Shown piece after piece: positions 32,099 through 41,694 of a stretch of 64,000 nucleotides of DNA. The position numbers were made by a program, and so were the translations under genes. Below the pieces are notes generated by a model. It ran no database searches and had not been told where the DNA came from. It saw only the letters and a program-made list of their open reading frames with translations. The DNA lies in NCBI GenBank assembly GCA_945867815.1, contig CAMBIX010000005.1:59821-123820 (forward strand), written 5' to 3'. This DNA comes from an uncultured Veillonellaceae bacterium. GTDB lineage: Bacteria > Bacillota > Negativicutes > Veillonellales > Veillonellaceae. Every line of letters begins with the position of its first letter. The stretch's first letter is position 1.

Positions 32099-32299
32099 TG
32101 TTTATTTATAAGAATCCATTACTTTTAAAATCGTCTTATAAGGCAAAGTGTATCCGTTCGTAAATCCACCTTATTAAGAAAAGATAGACCTATAAGATAA
32201 AATATGTTAATTTTAACCCCACTGCTTATAGAGAATCCATCAGATTTATGTAAATCTATCCATACGATAGTCTCTCTCCCACATATACCCCTACTAAAA

Positions 32300-32367
32300 A
32301 ACGAGGAGAAACCTTCTTCGCGAGCTGATACTATCATAAAGCTCGTAACTAAAGGTTTCTCCTCGTT
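32300..32367 (-). terminator. Terminator after the chromate transporter genes
   Basis: A perfect 16-bp stem (AACGAGGAGAAACCTT and its complement) encloses a second CGAGCT/AGCTCG hairpin. It is followed on the minus strand by TTTTTAG. It begins 15 nt after the stop of the downstream chromate transporter gene. Confidence 0.85.
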
Positions 32368-32381
32368 CAATTAGCTAATTC

Positions 32382-32963
32382 TTAATACAAAATGCCAAGG
32401 TAGCCAAAAATTAAACCACCCACACCAGATCCAATTAAGACCTTAATAACACCTACGTTCATACGGGAAGCCGCTACGGCACCAACCAAGATGATAAGAC
32501 CACCCCAAGATATATTGCTAAGTTCAGCCCATGTACGCGGCATAGTTTCAATATTCCAAACAGATAGCCAGATAAAACTAAAACTAGCTACACAGATAAG
32601 GGCTACAACAGCAGGACGTAAGCCATTCAAAATACCTCGTACTGGCCCAATATCCCCATATTTGAAGAATAACTTGGCTAAAATAATACCTAAGATAAAA
32701 GAAGGGGTAACAAAACCGGCCGTCGCACAAATGGCCCCCGCTAGCCCAGCTACCTTGGTGCCAACAAAGGTAGCTGCATTAATACCAATGGGTCCCGGCG
32801 TCATTTGTGAAATCGTAAATACATCGATAAATTCACTCATAGACAGCCAATGAAAGGTATCGACTACACTATCCTGAATTAAGGGCATAGACGCATAGCC
32901 GCCACCAACACAGAAAACGCCAACTTTACAAAATTCCCAAAATAATTGCCATAATATCATCAT
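32382..32963 (-). CDS. Chromate transporter half (ChrA domain)
   Basis: This 193-residue integral membrane protein is one half of a split ChrA-type transporter, a family that exports chromate or related oxyanions by proton symport or sulfate-type exchange. Visible features are FCKVGVFCVGGGYASMPLIQ near the start and ISQMTPGPIGINAATFVG near residue 52. About six hydrophobic helices are present. It lies 15 nt after the other half. Physiological substrate in anaerobes is uncertain. Confidence 0.88.
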   Translation of the reverse strand: MMILWQLFWEFCKVGVFCVGGGYASMPLIQDSVVDTFHWLSMSEFIDVFTISQMTPGPIGINAATFVGTKVAGLAGAICATAGFVTPSFILGIILAKLFFKYGDIGPVRGILNGLRPAVVALICVASFSFIWLSVWNIETMPRTWAELSNISWGGLIILVGAVAASRMNVGVIKVLIGSGVGGLIFGYLGILY

Positions 32964-32978
32964 CGTTTATCCCTCCTC

Positions 32979-33632
32979 TTAGCTATATTTCTTATCTCTA
33001 AGAAGAAATAAACCAATAAAGCCATCAATTAAGACAAGAGCCATAATATTAAAGTCCCATACGGCATTAGCAATAAAGGTGGCAATAATGATTAAAATGG
33101 GCAAAATCAATTTCTTTTTAGCCTGTTTTAGCACTAGGTCAATACCTACATTGACAATAAGAGCGGTGGCCCCACATTGCATGCCTTTTAAAATAGTCTT
33201 AACAACTTCACTACGAACGAAAAATTCATAACAATAGGCCACAATGGTAATAATAATTAAAGGCGGTAATACCGTTGCCACCAAGGCTACCAAGGTACCT
33301 AAAATACCCGCCATACGATAACCAAGAATGACGGCACTATTAACCGCTACAACACCTGGCATAGACTGGGCAATAGCGACCAAGTTAATAGTATCTTTTT
33401 CTGTCAACCAATGATATTCATCAACAAACTTACCTTTTAACAAAGGAATAATAACGAAACCGCCGCCTACCGTAAAAGCACTAATTAAAAAGGTCGATTT
33501 GAACAGGGTCCAATAAAATAACCAATCTCGTTTAGCTGACTGCGCCTTAAGTTGGCGTTCCATTTCGGCTTCCAGCTCTTTACGGCGTTCTTCCTGTTCC
33601 TCTTTGCTAATCTTACTTTCTTGTGAGCTCAT
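32979..33632 (-). CDS. Chromate transporter half with charged N-terminus
   Basis: The second ChrA domain is 217 residues: an N-terminal charged segment (residues 1-36, rich in Glu and Lys, likely coiled) and then the ChrA fold with LISAFTVGGGFVIIPLLKG and AIAQSMPGVVAVNSAVILG. ChrA is found as one long protein or two short ones that pair in antiparallel topology; adjacent short genes like these fit the pair. The two are probably co-translated. Confidence 0.88.
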   Translation of the reverse strand: MSSQESKISKEEQEERRKELEAEMERQLKAQSAKRDWLFYWTLFKSTFLISAFTVGGGFVIIPLLKGKFVDEYHWLTEKDTINLVAIAQSMPGVVAVNSAVILGYRMAGILGTLVALVATVLPPLIIITIVAYCYEFFVRSEVVKTILKGMQCGATALIVNVGIDLVLKQAKKKLILPILIIIATFIANAVWDFNIMALVLIDGFIGLFLLRDKKYS

Positions 33633-33817
33633 AGACTTGCTCCCCTCATCGAATAACTACACACCCACATACTGCCCCTAATCGCTTTTATCTTTTGTTT
33701 TTATTATATCATTTTCAATAGGTTCTCATAAGAAAAAATTTCATCTATTCCAAACTCCTATCCATAACCAGCAGTTCCTTAAGTCACCTGCTATTATCAT
33801 CCTCTATATGCAAAAAC

Positions 33818-33839
33818 CGAGAGACTCTAGTACCTCTCG
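33818..33839 (-). terminator. Terminator after the SLH protein gene
   Basis: On the minus strand CGAGAG pairs with CTCTCG around a 10-nt loop, flanked by GCG and GTTTTTG. It lies about 40 nt after the SLH gene stop. The stem is short but the U-tract is good. Confidence 0.6.
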
Positions 33840-33878
33840 CTTATACTTATTCAACATGCAATATTTACTTCTTTTTGT

Positions 33879-35018
33879 CTACGATAAACCAGGTACCGGG
33901 CCAGAGCCTTCCGTCACATTCAATGCCGGCGGTGCCGCTTCTTCTGTCTTTGCTCCTGCGGCTTCCTGTTTTACCTCCGCCTTAGCAGCCGCTTTAGCGG
34001 CTCGTTCTTCCTGCGCTTTAGCTTGTGCTTCTTCCTTAGCCTTTTCCTTGGCTTCTTTAGCCTGCTGTTTTGCTAGCTGAGCTTCTTGCTTGGCTTGTGC
34101 TTTGGCGGCTGCTTTAGCGGCTCGTTCTTCCTGTGCTTTAGCCTGTGCCTGAGCCTTAGCCTTTTCCTTGGCTTCTTTAGCCTGCTGTTTTGCTAGCTGA
34201 GCTTCTTGCTTGGCTTGTGCTTTGGCGGCTGCTTTAGCGGCTCGTTCTTCCTGCGCTTTAGCCTGTGCCTCTTCCTTAGCCTTTTCTTTAGCCTCTTTAG
34301 CCTGCTGTTTTGCTAGCCGAGCTTCTTGCTTGGCTTGCGCCTTAGCAGCTAATTTAGCCTGCCTCGCTTGCTGCTTAGACATTTTTATCGTTGGCACCTG
34401 CGCTTGTTGTGCCTTTGCCACCTCTTCGCCATTATCAGCAGACATATCAATCACTTCTTTGGGCTGCAAAGCAGCCGGTACCGCCTCAGACGTACTGCCA
34501 CCAATGACAAACTCAACCCGTGTCCGCGTATCCGCCTTATGGCCATTCCCTGCGGTATTCATAAAACGAACACGTGTATCCCCATGTACAGTTACCGCTG
34601 AATCATCCACCTTAAAAGCTTTCATTCGTTCTTGAATTTGTTCTTCGGTTAGAGCCTTTTCTACCGGTTGGGTAACCAGTCCTCGTTTTTCAGCTTCTTC
34701 TTGATTTCGATCATAATTCAAAATATCATCACGATATTCACTATAAAGCCGAATGGCAAGCATCTTATCACTTTCATTCATCGTTTCCCTATGGTTAACG
34801 GCATAACTAATTAATGGCACAAGTTGATACCGTGTATAAGACGCCGTACCTAAATCAATACCTCTCGTATCAGTAATAGCCCCATGTTTTTCCAAAGTTT
34901 GTAGTGCTTTGTAAGCCCAATCCTGTGGCGTCACTTGGTCAAAAGCAGACGCGGCCAACACAGGGCTCGTCAAACTAGCACACATACCAAGAATAAGAGC
35001 TAATTTTTTCCACTTCAT
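33879..35018 (-). CDS. SLH-domain exported protein with Ala/Lys/Glu repeats
   Basis: The 379-residue product has a signal peptide (residues 1-23, cleavage after LAA or ASA). One SLH domain follows at residues 25-85 (FDQVTPQDWAYKALQTLEKHG). A middle region has a beta-like stretch (VTVHGDTRVRFMNTAG). Three near-identical 40-residue repeats (230-349) rich in Ala, Lys, Glu and Gln are strongly helical and coiled-coil-like. SLH domains in Negativicutes bind polyamine-modified peptidoglycan, so this is probably a periplasmic or outer-membrane tether. The gene has its own terminator. Confidence 0.82.
   Translation of the reverse strand: MKWKKLALILGMCASLTSPVLAASAFDQVTPQDWAYKALQTLEKHGAITDTRGIDLGTASYTRYQLVPLISYAVNHRETMNESDKMLAIRLYSEYRDDILNYDRNQEEAEKRGLVTQPVEKALTEEQIQERMKAFKVDDSAVTVHGDTRVRFMNTAGNGHKADTRTRVEFVIGGSTSEAVPAALQPKEVIDMSADNGEEVAKAQQAQVPTIKMSKQQARQAKLAAKAQAKQEARLAKQQAKEAKEKAKEEAQAKAQEERAAKAAAKAQAKQEAQLAKQQAKEAKEKAKAQAQAKAQEERAAKAAAKAQAKQEAQLAKQQAKEAKEKAKEEAQAKAQEERAAKAAAKAEVKQEAAGAKTEEAAPPALNVTEGSGPVPGLS
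33972..34331 (-). repeat. Three tandem 120-bp repeats in the SLH gene
   Basis: Three head-to-tail 120-bp units encode 40-residue repeats beginning KQEA(Q/R)LAKQQ and ending EERAAKAAAKA. Units two and three differ at only a few positions, so copy number could change by recombination. The coding frame is preserved because the unit length is a multiple of three. Confidence 0.9.
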
Positions 35019-35219
35019 ATTTATTCCTCACTATGACTTACATCTATCTTTGCAACTGATTTCTTCCTACAAAAACGAGTTAATAGATTTTCCTAAACTA
35101 CCTTTATTTTTCTTTTTACAGGCAGCTTCATCAATTATTTTATATTAATGCCTTTTATTATACCATTATTATTTCTATGTCCCAAACCTATCATTTTTAC
35201 CTTAGACCTACCAAGACAA

Positions 35220-36080
35220 TTATGACCTTTCTACAAGGCGTCCAATTTTCCGTAAGTCATGCGCTTTCTCAGTCATAAACCTTTCACCTGTAAAACTTGA
35301 TGCTGTCACTGCCAAAAAGGCTGTGGCTGGACCGGCACTGGCTTTATATAAAGGCTCACTTTGTACTGCTTTATCAATAATAAGCTGCATACATGAAAAA
35401 TCACTGAAAGAGCTAGTTTCCAACTTAGTAATCATCTGATTTACATAAGTAACCTTACCCGCTATGCCTTGAGAACCTAAAGGAATCAATTCCTTAACTA
35501 AGGGATAAGACTGCCAAACCTTCCAGGCCTCATAATCTGGAATTTCTTCTTGATGTAATATAACCTCTTGCCCCACATAAGGCTGCCCGACTAGCCAAAG
35601 TGTATCCCCCACTTGCCAAGTCTGGCAGGGCAAATCCCACTGACTGCCTTTAACTTGCCGCCGACCAATTAAAGTAAGCCCTAAGGCGGTCTCCGTCGTT
35701 GGCAGGTTATCTTCACTGCTACCAGTAATTTCAACGCCCTCATAACCAACTAAACTAAATTCTTTTCTAAGCTGAGGAATCATATCCATCTCTGCCTCTT
35801 GCCGACTACGCCCCCACAAGCACACTGCCTGCATAGGCTCCGCCCCTACAGATAAGAGTTCCAATAAGGCTGTCCGAACCACCGACCAAACCACTTGCCC
35901 TATAGGCACTTGCAATATATCATGCTTAGCCTCACCGATACCAGCCGCTATATCACAAGTCGTCACCAATTGCAGCCCTCTCGATTGCTCTAACCACTGT
36001 ATCTGACAATCTCTATACTTCATCACTTTCGCACTTTCACTCAAACCATCCATATATAAAATATAGGCATGCGAATACAA
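35220..36080 (-). CDS. AIR-synthase-related (PurM-like fold) protein
   Basis: The 286-residue product resembles the PurM/ThiL/HypE/SelD superfamily of ATP-binding enzymes. Features include an early TCDIAAGIGEAKHD loop, ALLELLSVGAEPMQAVCLWG and GSSEDNLPTTETALGLTLIG, followed by a globular C-terminus. I could not assign a specific reaction: the HypE C-terminal Cys motif is absent. The start is unsure; internal ATGs at residues 10 and 20 are possible. It is the last gene after the ABC operon and MATE gene. Confidence 0.65.
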   Translation of the reverse strand: MYSHAYILYMDGLSESAKVMKYRDCQIQWLEQSRGLQLVTTCDIAAGIGEAKHDILQVPIGQVVWSVVRTALLELLSVGAEPMQAVCLWGRSRQEAEMDMIPQLRKEFSLVGYEGVEITGSSEDNLPTTETALGLTLIGRRQVKGSQWDLPCQTWQVGDTLWLVGQPYVGQEVILHQEEIPDYEAWKVWQSYPLVKELIPLGSQGIAGKVTYVNQMITKLETSSFSDFSCMQLIIDKAVQSEPLYKASAGPATAFLAVTASSFTGERFMTEKAHDLRKIGRLVERS

Positions 36081-36154
36081 AACATAATTTGCATTCCATG
36101 CCTACAAGAATCTTACTTTGCAACAACCCAATCATTGTCTTAACAACTATTAAA

Positions 36155-37567
36155 TTATACAACTTGCTCAGCCCATTTTCTACCTTTAACGCGGTATCGA
36201 GCGCAAATCATACGAATCGTTTGGTCTAATAAAAGAGCCAACCAAGCTCCATAAAGACCTAGACCACAAGCAAAACATAAACCATAAGTAACGAGCGGGC
36301 GCAATAAGGCCACGGATAATAAGGTATATTTCATTACATAATAAGTATCGCCTGCTCCCCGCAAGACGCCAGCATAAACAGCTTGCAAGGCTTGTGGAAA
36401 AGACGCTATCGCCAAAATCAACATAATATGACTACCTAATGTCACTACATCTACATTCTTAGAAAAGAGTTCCATTAACTCTTTTCCTAATAAGCCATAT
36501 ACTAACAACCCCACTAGGCTCAAGCCCAAGGCCAGTTGAATGCCTATATGTCCAAAAAATACAGCAATTTTACTTTGCTGCCGACCTAACCATTTTCCTG
36601 TTTTAGCCGATGATGCCTGACTTAATCCATTGGCTACTAAATAATAAACATCGCATAAGTTCATACAAACATAATGAACAGCCAAAGCAACAACTCCTAG
36701 CTCAGCTACCAGACGAGTATAAACAAACATGCCAAAACGCTCACACCCTTGCTCCCCTAAAGCAGGTCCCCCTATATGCTTTATCGTATGAAGTGTTTCT
36801 GTTTGTAAGCACCAGCCTTGCTTCCCCTGCAAGGTTAGTAAAAAATGCCTTTTGGGCTTATGACTTAATTTATAGAGCAACAAAGAAAGAGTTATAAAAT
36901 AACCTGCCATAGTAGCTATTCCAATACCAGCAATACCTAATCGAGGTAAACCAAACCAGCCATAAATACAAAAAGCGTTACCAAAAACATTAACTATATT
37001 ACCAACCACATAGCTTTTAAAAAGCTCTTTTGTATACCCCATACCTATAAAAGCAGCGCCTATAGTCTGTGTGCAAACAGAAAAAAACAATCCAGGCACC
37101 AACCAAGACGCATAAGGTATGGCTTGTGGCAATAAATCTAGCCCACCACCGGCTAAATAAATTAACGACGGCAACTCTATATAAGCTAATATCAGCAAAG
37201 GAGTATACAGCAATACTGTCAACACAAGTCCCTGTTTAAGTATGGCTTCTACCGCATCAAGCCGGCCTTCTCCATAACGCCTAGATACCATAGCAATTAT
37301 TGGCACCGCTAAGGATCGAGCCATTAATAAGATTAGCATTTCTGGTTGTTCAAAGACACCGACAGCAGCTACTGCCGTAACGCCTAAGGAGCCTACCATA
37401 ATTAAATCCGCCAGTAAGGCTAATTGCAAAAGCAATCCTTGCAGGACAGCTGGCCCTGCTATACGCAAGTATCGTTGATATACTTCTTTAAGGGTAATAG
37501 ACAGACCTATTGCACTTAAGCCTTGAGGACTTAGTCCAAGCCCCTTTCTTTGCCAGAACTTCATCAA
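36155..37567 (-). CDS. MATE-family exporter
   Basis: The 470-residue protein has 12 hydrophobic segments with MATE-type patterns (GLLLQLALLADLIMVGSLGVTAVAAVGVFEQ near residue 45, and a second repeat from about residue 260). It differs from the MATE protein at 20910, sharing only the general fold. It begins about 80 nt after the peptide/nickel-type ATPase gene and is followed by the PurM-like gene. Its substrate is unknown; export of a compound related to the importer is one inference. Confidence 0.85.
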   Translation of the reverse strand: MMKFWQRKGLGLSPQGLSAIGLSITLKEVYQRYLRIAGPAVLQGLLLQLALLADLIMVGSLGVTAVAAVGVFEQPEMLILLMARSLAVPIIAMVSRRYGEGRLDAVEAILKQGLVLTVLLYTPLLILAYIELPSLIYLAGGGLDLLPQAIPYASWLVPGLFFSVCTQTIGAAFIGMGYTKELFKSYVVGNIVNVFGNAFCIYGWFGLPRLGIAGIGIATMAGYFITLSLLLYKLSHKPKRHFLLTLQGKQGWCLQTETLHTIKHIGGPALGEQGCERFGMFVYTRLVAELGVVALAVHYVCMNLCDVYYLVANGLSQASSAKTGKWLGRQQSKIAVFFGHIGIQLALGLSLVGLLVYGLLGKELMELFSKNVDVVTLGSHIMLILAIASFPQALQAVYAGVLRGAGDTYYVMKYTLLSVALLRPLVTYGLCFACGLGLYGAWLALLLDQTIRMICARYRVKGRKWAEQVV

Positions 37568-37649
37568 AGCCCCCTTTTATCTATCATTATCTACAACTAT
37601 CTATAGTTACCTACAACTATCTTGTTCACCAGCTCAGATATATAAACAC

Positions 37650-38420
37650 TTATAGGCTCGCCTCAATTAGCTTTTTCGTATATGGATTGCTAGCCTCTCT
37701 CCACTGCTTAGAAGGTAATACTTCAACTACTTGTCCGTCATGCATAACCAACATACGATGAGATATACTTTGCGCTAACGCTATATCATGACAAACAAAT
37801 AAATAACTTACACCACGTTCTTTTTGTAAGCGCACTAACAACTTCGCAATACCATCCTGCACTGACATATCTAAAGCACTCGTTGCTTCATCACAAATAA
37901 GAAGGTCTGGTTCTAATACGAGTGCCCTAGCAATCGCCACCCGCTGACATTGACCACCGCTCATTTCATGAGGATAGCGCCGTAAAAAACTTTCATCTAA
38001 GCCTACCTGTTCTAATAACTGCCTAGCTATTTGCTGTCCTTCTAGCTTACCTACCTGCCTATAATTACGCAAGGGTTCACAAATAATATGGCTTACATTC
38101 ATCCGCGGGTCGCAAGCGGCTATGGGATGTTGAAACACCATCTGCATACCTTGTCTAGCCTTTCTCAGCTCGCCCCCTGACAAGGCTAACCAATCCCTAT
38201 TTTTAAAATAAATAGCTCCAGATGTAACTGGCAACATACGCATAATAAGTTTCATTAGCGTTGATTTCCCACTGCCTGACTCTCCAACTATCGCTAAGGT
38301 CTCCCCTTTTTGCAAGGAAAAGCTAATATTCTTGCAAGCCCATAGTTCTCTGCCATTTTCCCTATAAAAAACACGACTAAGGTCTTCTACCCTGAGCAAA
38401 ACATCCTTATCCTTCCACAT
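37650..38420 (-). CDS. Peptide/nickel-type ABC transporter ATPase (OppF/NikE-like)
   Basis: The 256-residue ATPase has Walker A GESGSGKST, Q-loop QHPIAACDPRMN, signature MSGGQCQR and Walker B LLICDEAT, with switch HDIALAQS. The HPIAACDPRMNV segment is typical of OppF/DppF/NikE. It overlaps the OppD-like gene by 14 nt, so the two are translationally coupled. It powers import of a peptide, metal chelate or nickel. Confidence 0.9.
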   Translation of the reverse strand: MWKDKDVLLRVEDLSRVFYRENGRELWACKNISFSLQKGETLAIVGESGSGKSTLMKLIMRMLPVTSGAIYFKNRDWLALSGGELRKARQGMQMVFQHPIAACDPRMNVSHIICEPLRNYRQVGKLEGQQIARQLLEQVGLDESFLRRYPHEMSGGQCQRVAIARALVLEPDLLICDEATSALDMSVQDGIAKLLVRLQKERGVSYLFVCHDIALAQSISHRMLVMHDGQVVEVLPSKQWREASNPYTKKLIEASL

Positions 38421-39201
38421 AGCGCGAACCTCCTAAGCGGGGAACCGCAGCAATCAGTTGATTCGTATACTCTTCTTGAGGATGAGCCATAACCAATTTT
38501 GTCGTCCCTGATTCAATCACTTGCCCTTTTTTCATAACAAGCATTTTATCTGACATATAAGCTGCTATTTTTATATTATGTGTAACAATTATCATGGCCA
38601 TACTTGTCTTATCTCTTAAGGCTAACAGCTGTTCTACCACTTGCTTTTGTGTTGTTACATCCAAGGCGGCTGTTGGTTCATCAGCCAATAACAAACACGG
38701 ATTAAAGGCCATAGCCATGGCAATCCCCACCCTTTGTTTTTGTCCGCCACTCAACTCAAAAGGATATTTTTTTATGATATCTTCTCCATTAGGTAAAGCC
38801 GCTAAGGATAAAAGCTCCAAGGCACGAGCTTCTGCCTCTTTTTTTGTATACGGTTGATGAGCCTGTAAATACTCACAAAACTGTTTACCGACTCGCTGAA
38901 TGGGATCCATTGTATTACCTGTATCTTGGAAAATCATAGTTACCTTTGTCCCCTGCCAATTTCTTCGACTCGACTGTGACATAGCACCTATATTCGTACC
39001 TTCCAAGCAAATACTACCACTCGCTATATGAGCACTTGCTGGCAAACAGCCCATAATTGACCGAATAACCGTTGTCTTGCCACTACCCGACTCACCTACA
39101 ATGGCCAAAATCTCTCCCCTATCAATTTGCAGATTAACATTTTTTACAACAGGTGCCTTGTCCCCATATTGTACTCCTAAGTCCTTTACCTCTAACAACA
39201 T
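38407..39201 (-). CDS. Peptide/nickel-type ABC transporter ATPase (OppD/NikD-like)
   Basis: The 264-residue ATPase has Walker A GESGSGKTT, Q-loop IFQDTGNTMDPIQRVGKQF, signature LSGGQKQRVG and Walker B LLLADEPTAALD, with switch THNIKIAAYMSD. It is the other ATPase of the dipeptide/nickel-type pair. The gene starts 9 nt after the binding-protein stop and overlaps the next by 14 nt. Confidence 0.9.
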   Translation of the reverse strand: MLLEVKDLGVQYGDKAPVVKNVNLQIDRGEILAIVGESGSGKTTVIRSIMGCLPASAHIASGSICLEGTNIGAMSQSSRRNWQGTKVTMIFQDTGNTMDPIQRVGKQFCEYLQAHQPYTKKEAEARALELLSLAALPNGEDIIKKYPFELSGGQKQRVGIAMAMAFNPCLLLADEPTAALDVTTQKQVVEQLLALRDKTSMAMIIVTHNIKIAAYMSDKMLVMKKGQVIESGTTKLVMAHPQEEYTNQLIAAVPRLGGSRYVEG

Positions 39202-39210
39202 AACAACTCC

Positions 39211-40788
39211 TTATTCATTGGCTGGTTTAATATCTGTCGTAATCCAATAGTAATCTGCTGGCATCATCTTAACACCTGTTATAGCCTTAGAACTAACCAT
39301 ATTAGTTTTAGGATAACCTAAGAATAAAGAAGCCGCTGTATTCATAAGTGTTTGCTGAATATTAATAATTAATTGACGTCGTTCCTCTGTATTAAAAGCC
39401 GTCGTCAGCGTATTTAAATCCGCATCAACAGATGCATTACTATAGCCAGACCCATTCTGCGGATTATCTCCATTTACATTCGTCTTCCAATACTGGGAAA
39501 GATACGACTGTGGATCACCCGTATTTGCTGTCGTTACATTAAAAATTAACATATCATAATCCCCATCAATACCAATCTTATCAACCAAGTTATAATCAAC
39601 AGTCTTAATCTTTACATCTACGCCAACCTTTTTTAAATCCGCTTGTACTGCTTCCGCGTAAATTGGCAGTTCTGCCCGACTGTTATAAACAGTAAAATTC
39701 AAAGATAGCGGCTTGCCATTCTTATCCCGAATACCATCACCATTAGTGTCCTTCCAGCCAGCTTCATCTAATAATTTTTTAGCTCGTTCCGGATTATACG
39801 CATTCGAATCTTTTAATTGGTCAAACCCATAATTTAAGGATGGCGGCACCGGAGCCTTACCTGGTATAAACGTTCCTTTTAACAATACATCTGCATATTC
39901 TTTCCTATTGCAAGCCGAAATAACAGCTGCCCGTACTTTTTCATCGCCCAAAGGCCCCTTTTCATTCATCCGGGCCAAAACTGTACGCAAGGACGAGATT
40001 TCATCAACGGTAAAATCTTTGTTATTACGAAATTGATCTATATCGTTAGGCCCTACATTAACAGCTAATTGAATATCCCCTGATTTCAAGGCCATTGCTC
40101 TTGTATTTGGATCATCAATCGACTCGATTTCAACCGTTTTAAAAGGAACAGCTCCATTCCAATAGTTATCATTTTTCTCCATATCAGCCCGTTCTTTTGT
40201 AAATTTCTTTACCTTATAAGGACCGGTTCCAATAGGGCCGTCTGTAGTAAAATTACGTCCTTCCTTTTCTGCCTGAACATCCACAATCAAGAATAGAGGA
40301 TCCGCAATCAAACCTGGTAAATTAGGAATAGGCTTATCCGTTGTAATAGACAAAGTCTGTCCCTTAGCCATCATATTCGTATAAGTAAAAAAGGTCTTAG
40401 CCCGATTACTCTTTTGGAAAACACGTTCTATAGAAGCTTTAACTGCTTCTGCCGTAACGGGGCGTCCATTAGAGAACTTCGCCTTATCATTAATAATAAA
40501 AGTCCACGTCAATTTATCCGGACTTACCGACCAAGACTTAGCCAGCCATGGCACCGCTTCCATTTTCTCATTAAACTTCGTTAAGGTTTCTCCCACGCCA
40601 TAGCGCATAACGACCCAAGCAAAATAATTTTGTGTTGGCTCTAAGGTATCTGCAAAATTAGTAACACCTACCTTTAAATCTGTTTTATCTGCCAAAGTTG
40701 ATGTACTATGCCCACAACCAGCTGCCAACATCATACACGCAGATGCTCCTAGAGCTACTAACATTCCATAGACTTTCTTCTTATTCAT
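39211..40788 (-). CDS. Peptide/nickel-type ABC transporter substrate-binding lipoprotein
   Basis: The product (525 residues) has a lipoprotein signal with lipobox LAAGC near residue 24. The body is SBP family 5, with VPWLAKSWSVSPDKLTWTF near the N-terminus, FSNGRPVTAEAVKASIERVF, and GPIGTGPYKVKKF. Its overall pattern is shared by NikA, CntA and OppA, so the substrate could be Ni(II), a metal-metallophore or a peptide. A DTNGDGIRD calcium-loop-like insertion is common in this family. The start at 40788 is preferred over an ATG 6 codons upstream. Confidence 0.88.
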   Translation of the reverse strand: MNKKKVYGMLVALGASACMMLAAGCGHSTSTLADKTDLKVGVTNFADTLEPTQNYFAWVVMRYGVGETLTKFNEKMEAVPWLAKSWSVSPDKLTWTFIINDKAKFSNGRPVTAEAVKASIERVFQKSNRAKTFFTYTNMMAKGQTLSITTDKPIPNLPGLIADPLFLIVDVQAEKEGRNFTTDGPIGTGPYKVKKFTKERADMEKNDNYWNGAVPFKTVEIESIDDPNTRAMALKSGDIQLAVNVGPNDIDQFRNNKDFTVDEISSLRTVLARMNEKGPLGDEKVRAAVISACNRKEYADVLLKGTFIPGKAPVPPSLNYGFDQLKDSNAYNPERAKKLLDEAGWKDTNGDGIRDKNGKPLSLNFTVYNSRAELPIYAEAVQADLKKVGVDVKIKTVDYNLVDKIGIDGDYDMLIFNVTTANTGDPQSYLSQYWKTNVNGDNPQNGSGYSNASVDADLNTLTTAFNTEERRQLIINIQQTLMNTAASLFLGYPKTNMVSSKAITGVKMMPADYYWITTDIKPANE

Positions 40789-40887
40789 GGTTCCCCCCAT
40801 TAACAAATAACTACCTATACAAAAATAACCAAAGGCATATAAACTACCTGAAAAAATAAACGGCCCCTTAAGTGTAAGTACTTACTA

Positions 40888-41694
40888 TCAACTTTCTCTA
40901 GGATCCAATTTATCTCGTAAAGCATCTGACCAGACATTAAATATAGTGACCACAATAAGTACCGCTGCTCCAGGAAAGGCCAAGAGCCAAGGTGCTACCT
41001 GCAAATATTGCCGTCCCTCATTAATCATAAGACCCCATTCAGCTGTTGGCGGTTGTGCCCCAAACCCCAAAAAAGATAGTCCAGCCACTTCCAACATCAT
41101 TGTCCCTATATCTAAGGCTGCCGTCACAATTACAAGAGGAATGACATTGGGCAAAATATGGCGAGATAGCATAACCCCTGTTTTAGCCCCTTGCATAATA
41201 ACCGCCTGCATATATTCTTCATGCTTAATCTTAAGCACAAGACTCCTGACCATACGGGCATATTTAGCCCATCCTACAACCGTCAAAGCCAATACGGCAT
41301 TAGTAATGCTACCTCCTAAAATTCCTGCAATAGCAATAGCTAATACAACCCCAGGAAAGGCTAACATAATATCAACACAACGCATAACAACAGCTTCTAC
41401 CCAGCCACCAAACCAACCAGCTAAAGCACCTGCCAAAGTGCCAATGGTCGTCATAATAAGAACAATAAGCAAAGCCGTAAATACAGATAAACGCATACCA
41501 TCAATAATACGCGCCATAACATCTCGCCCTAACTTATCTGTTCCCATCCAATGCTGCCAAGAAGGAGCCTGTAAGGCCTGTGCCATATTCGTTGTATAGG
41601 CACCATCTGGGGCAATCCAAGTAGAAATAGCCGCTATAAATAAACATAGCCCTACCAAAACAGAACAAATACCAAAAGTGTCGATATGCCTCAT
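40888..41694 (-). CDS. Peptide/nickel-type ABC transporter permease (NikC/DppC-like)
   Basis: The 268-residue inner-membrane protein has the typical opening TFGICSVLVGLCLFIAA and the loop APSWQHWMGTDKLGRDVMAR. It also has the EAA-type LPNVIPLVIVTAALDIGTM segment. About six helices are present. It overlaps the partner permease by 4 nt and precedes the binding protein by about 100 nt. Confidence 0.9.
   Translation of the reverse strand: MRHIDTFGICSVLVGLCLFIAAISTWIAPDGAYTTNMAQALQAPSWQHWMGTDKLGRDVMARIIDGMRLSVFTALLIVLIMTTIGTLAGALAGWFGGWVEAVVMRCVDIMLAFPGVVLAIAIAGILGGSITNAVLALTVVGWAKYARMVRSLVLKIKHEEYMQAVIMQGAKTGVMLSRHILPNVIPLVIVTAALDIGTMMLEVAGLSFLGFGAQPPTAEWGLMINEGRQYLQVAPWLLAFPGAAVLIVVTIFNVWSDALRDKLDPRES

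Noticed and set aside
40946..41599. 217-codon open frame on the plus strand
   Set aside because: Antisense to the NikC/DppC-like permease; no start signal and no recognisable motif.
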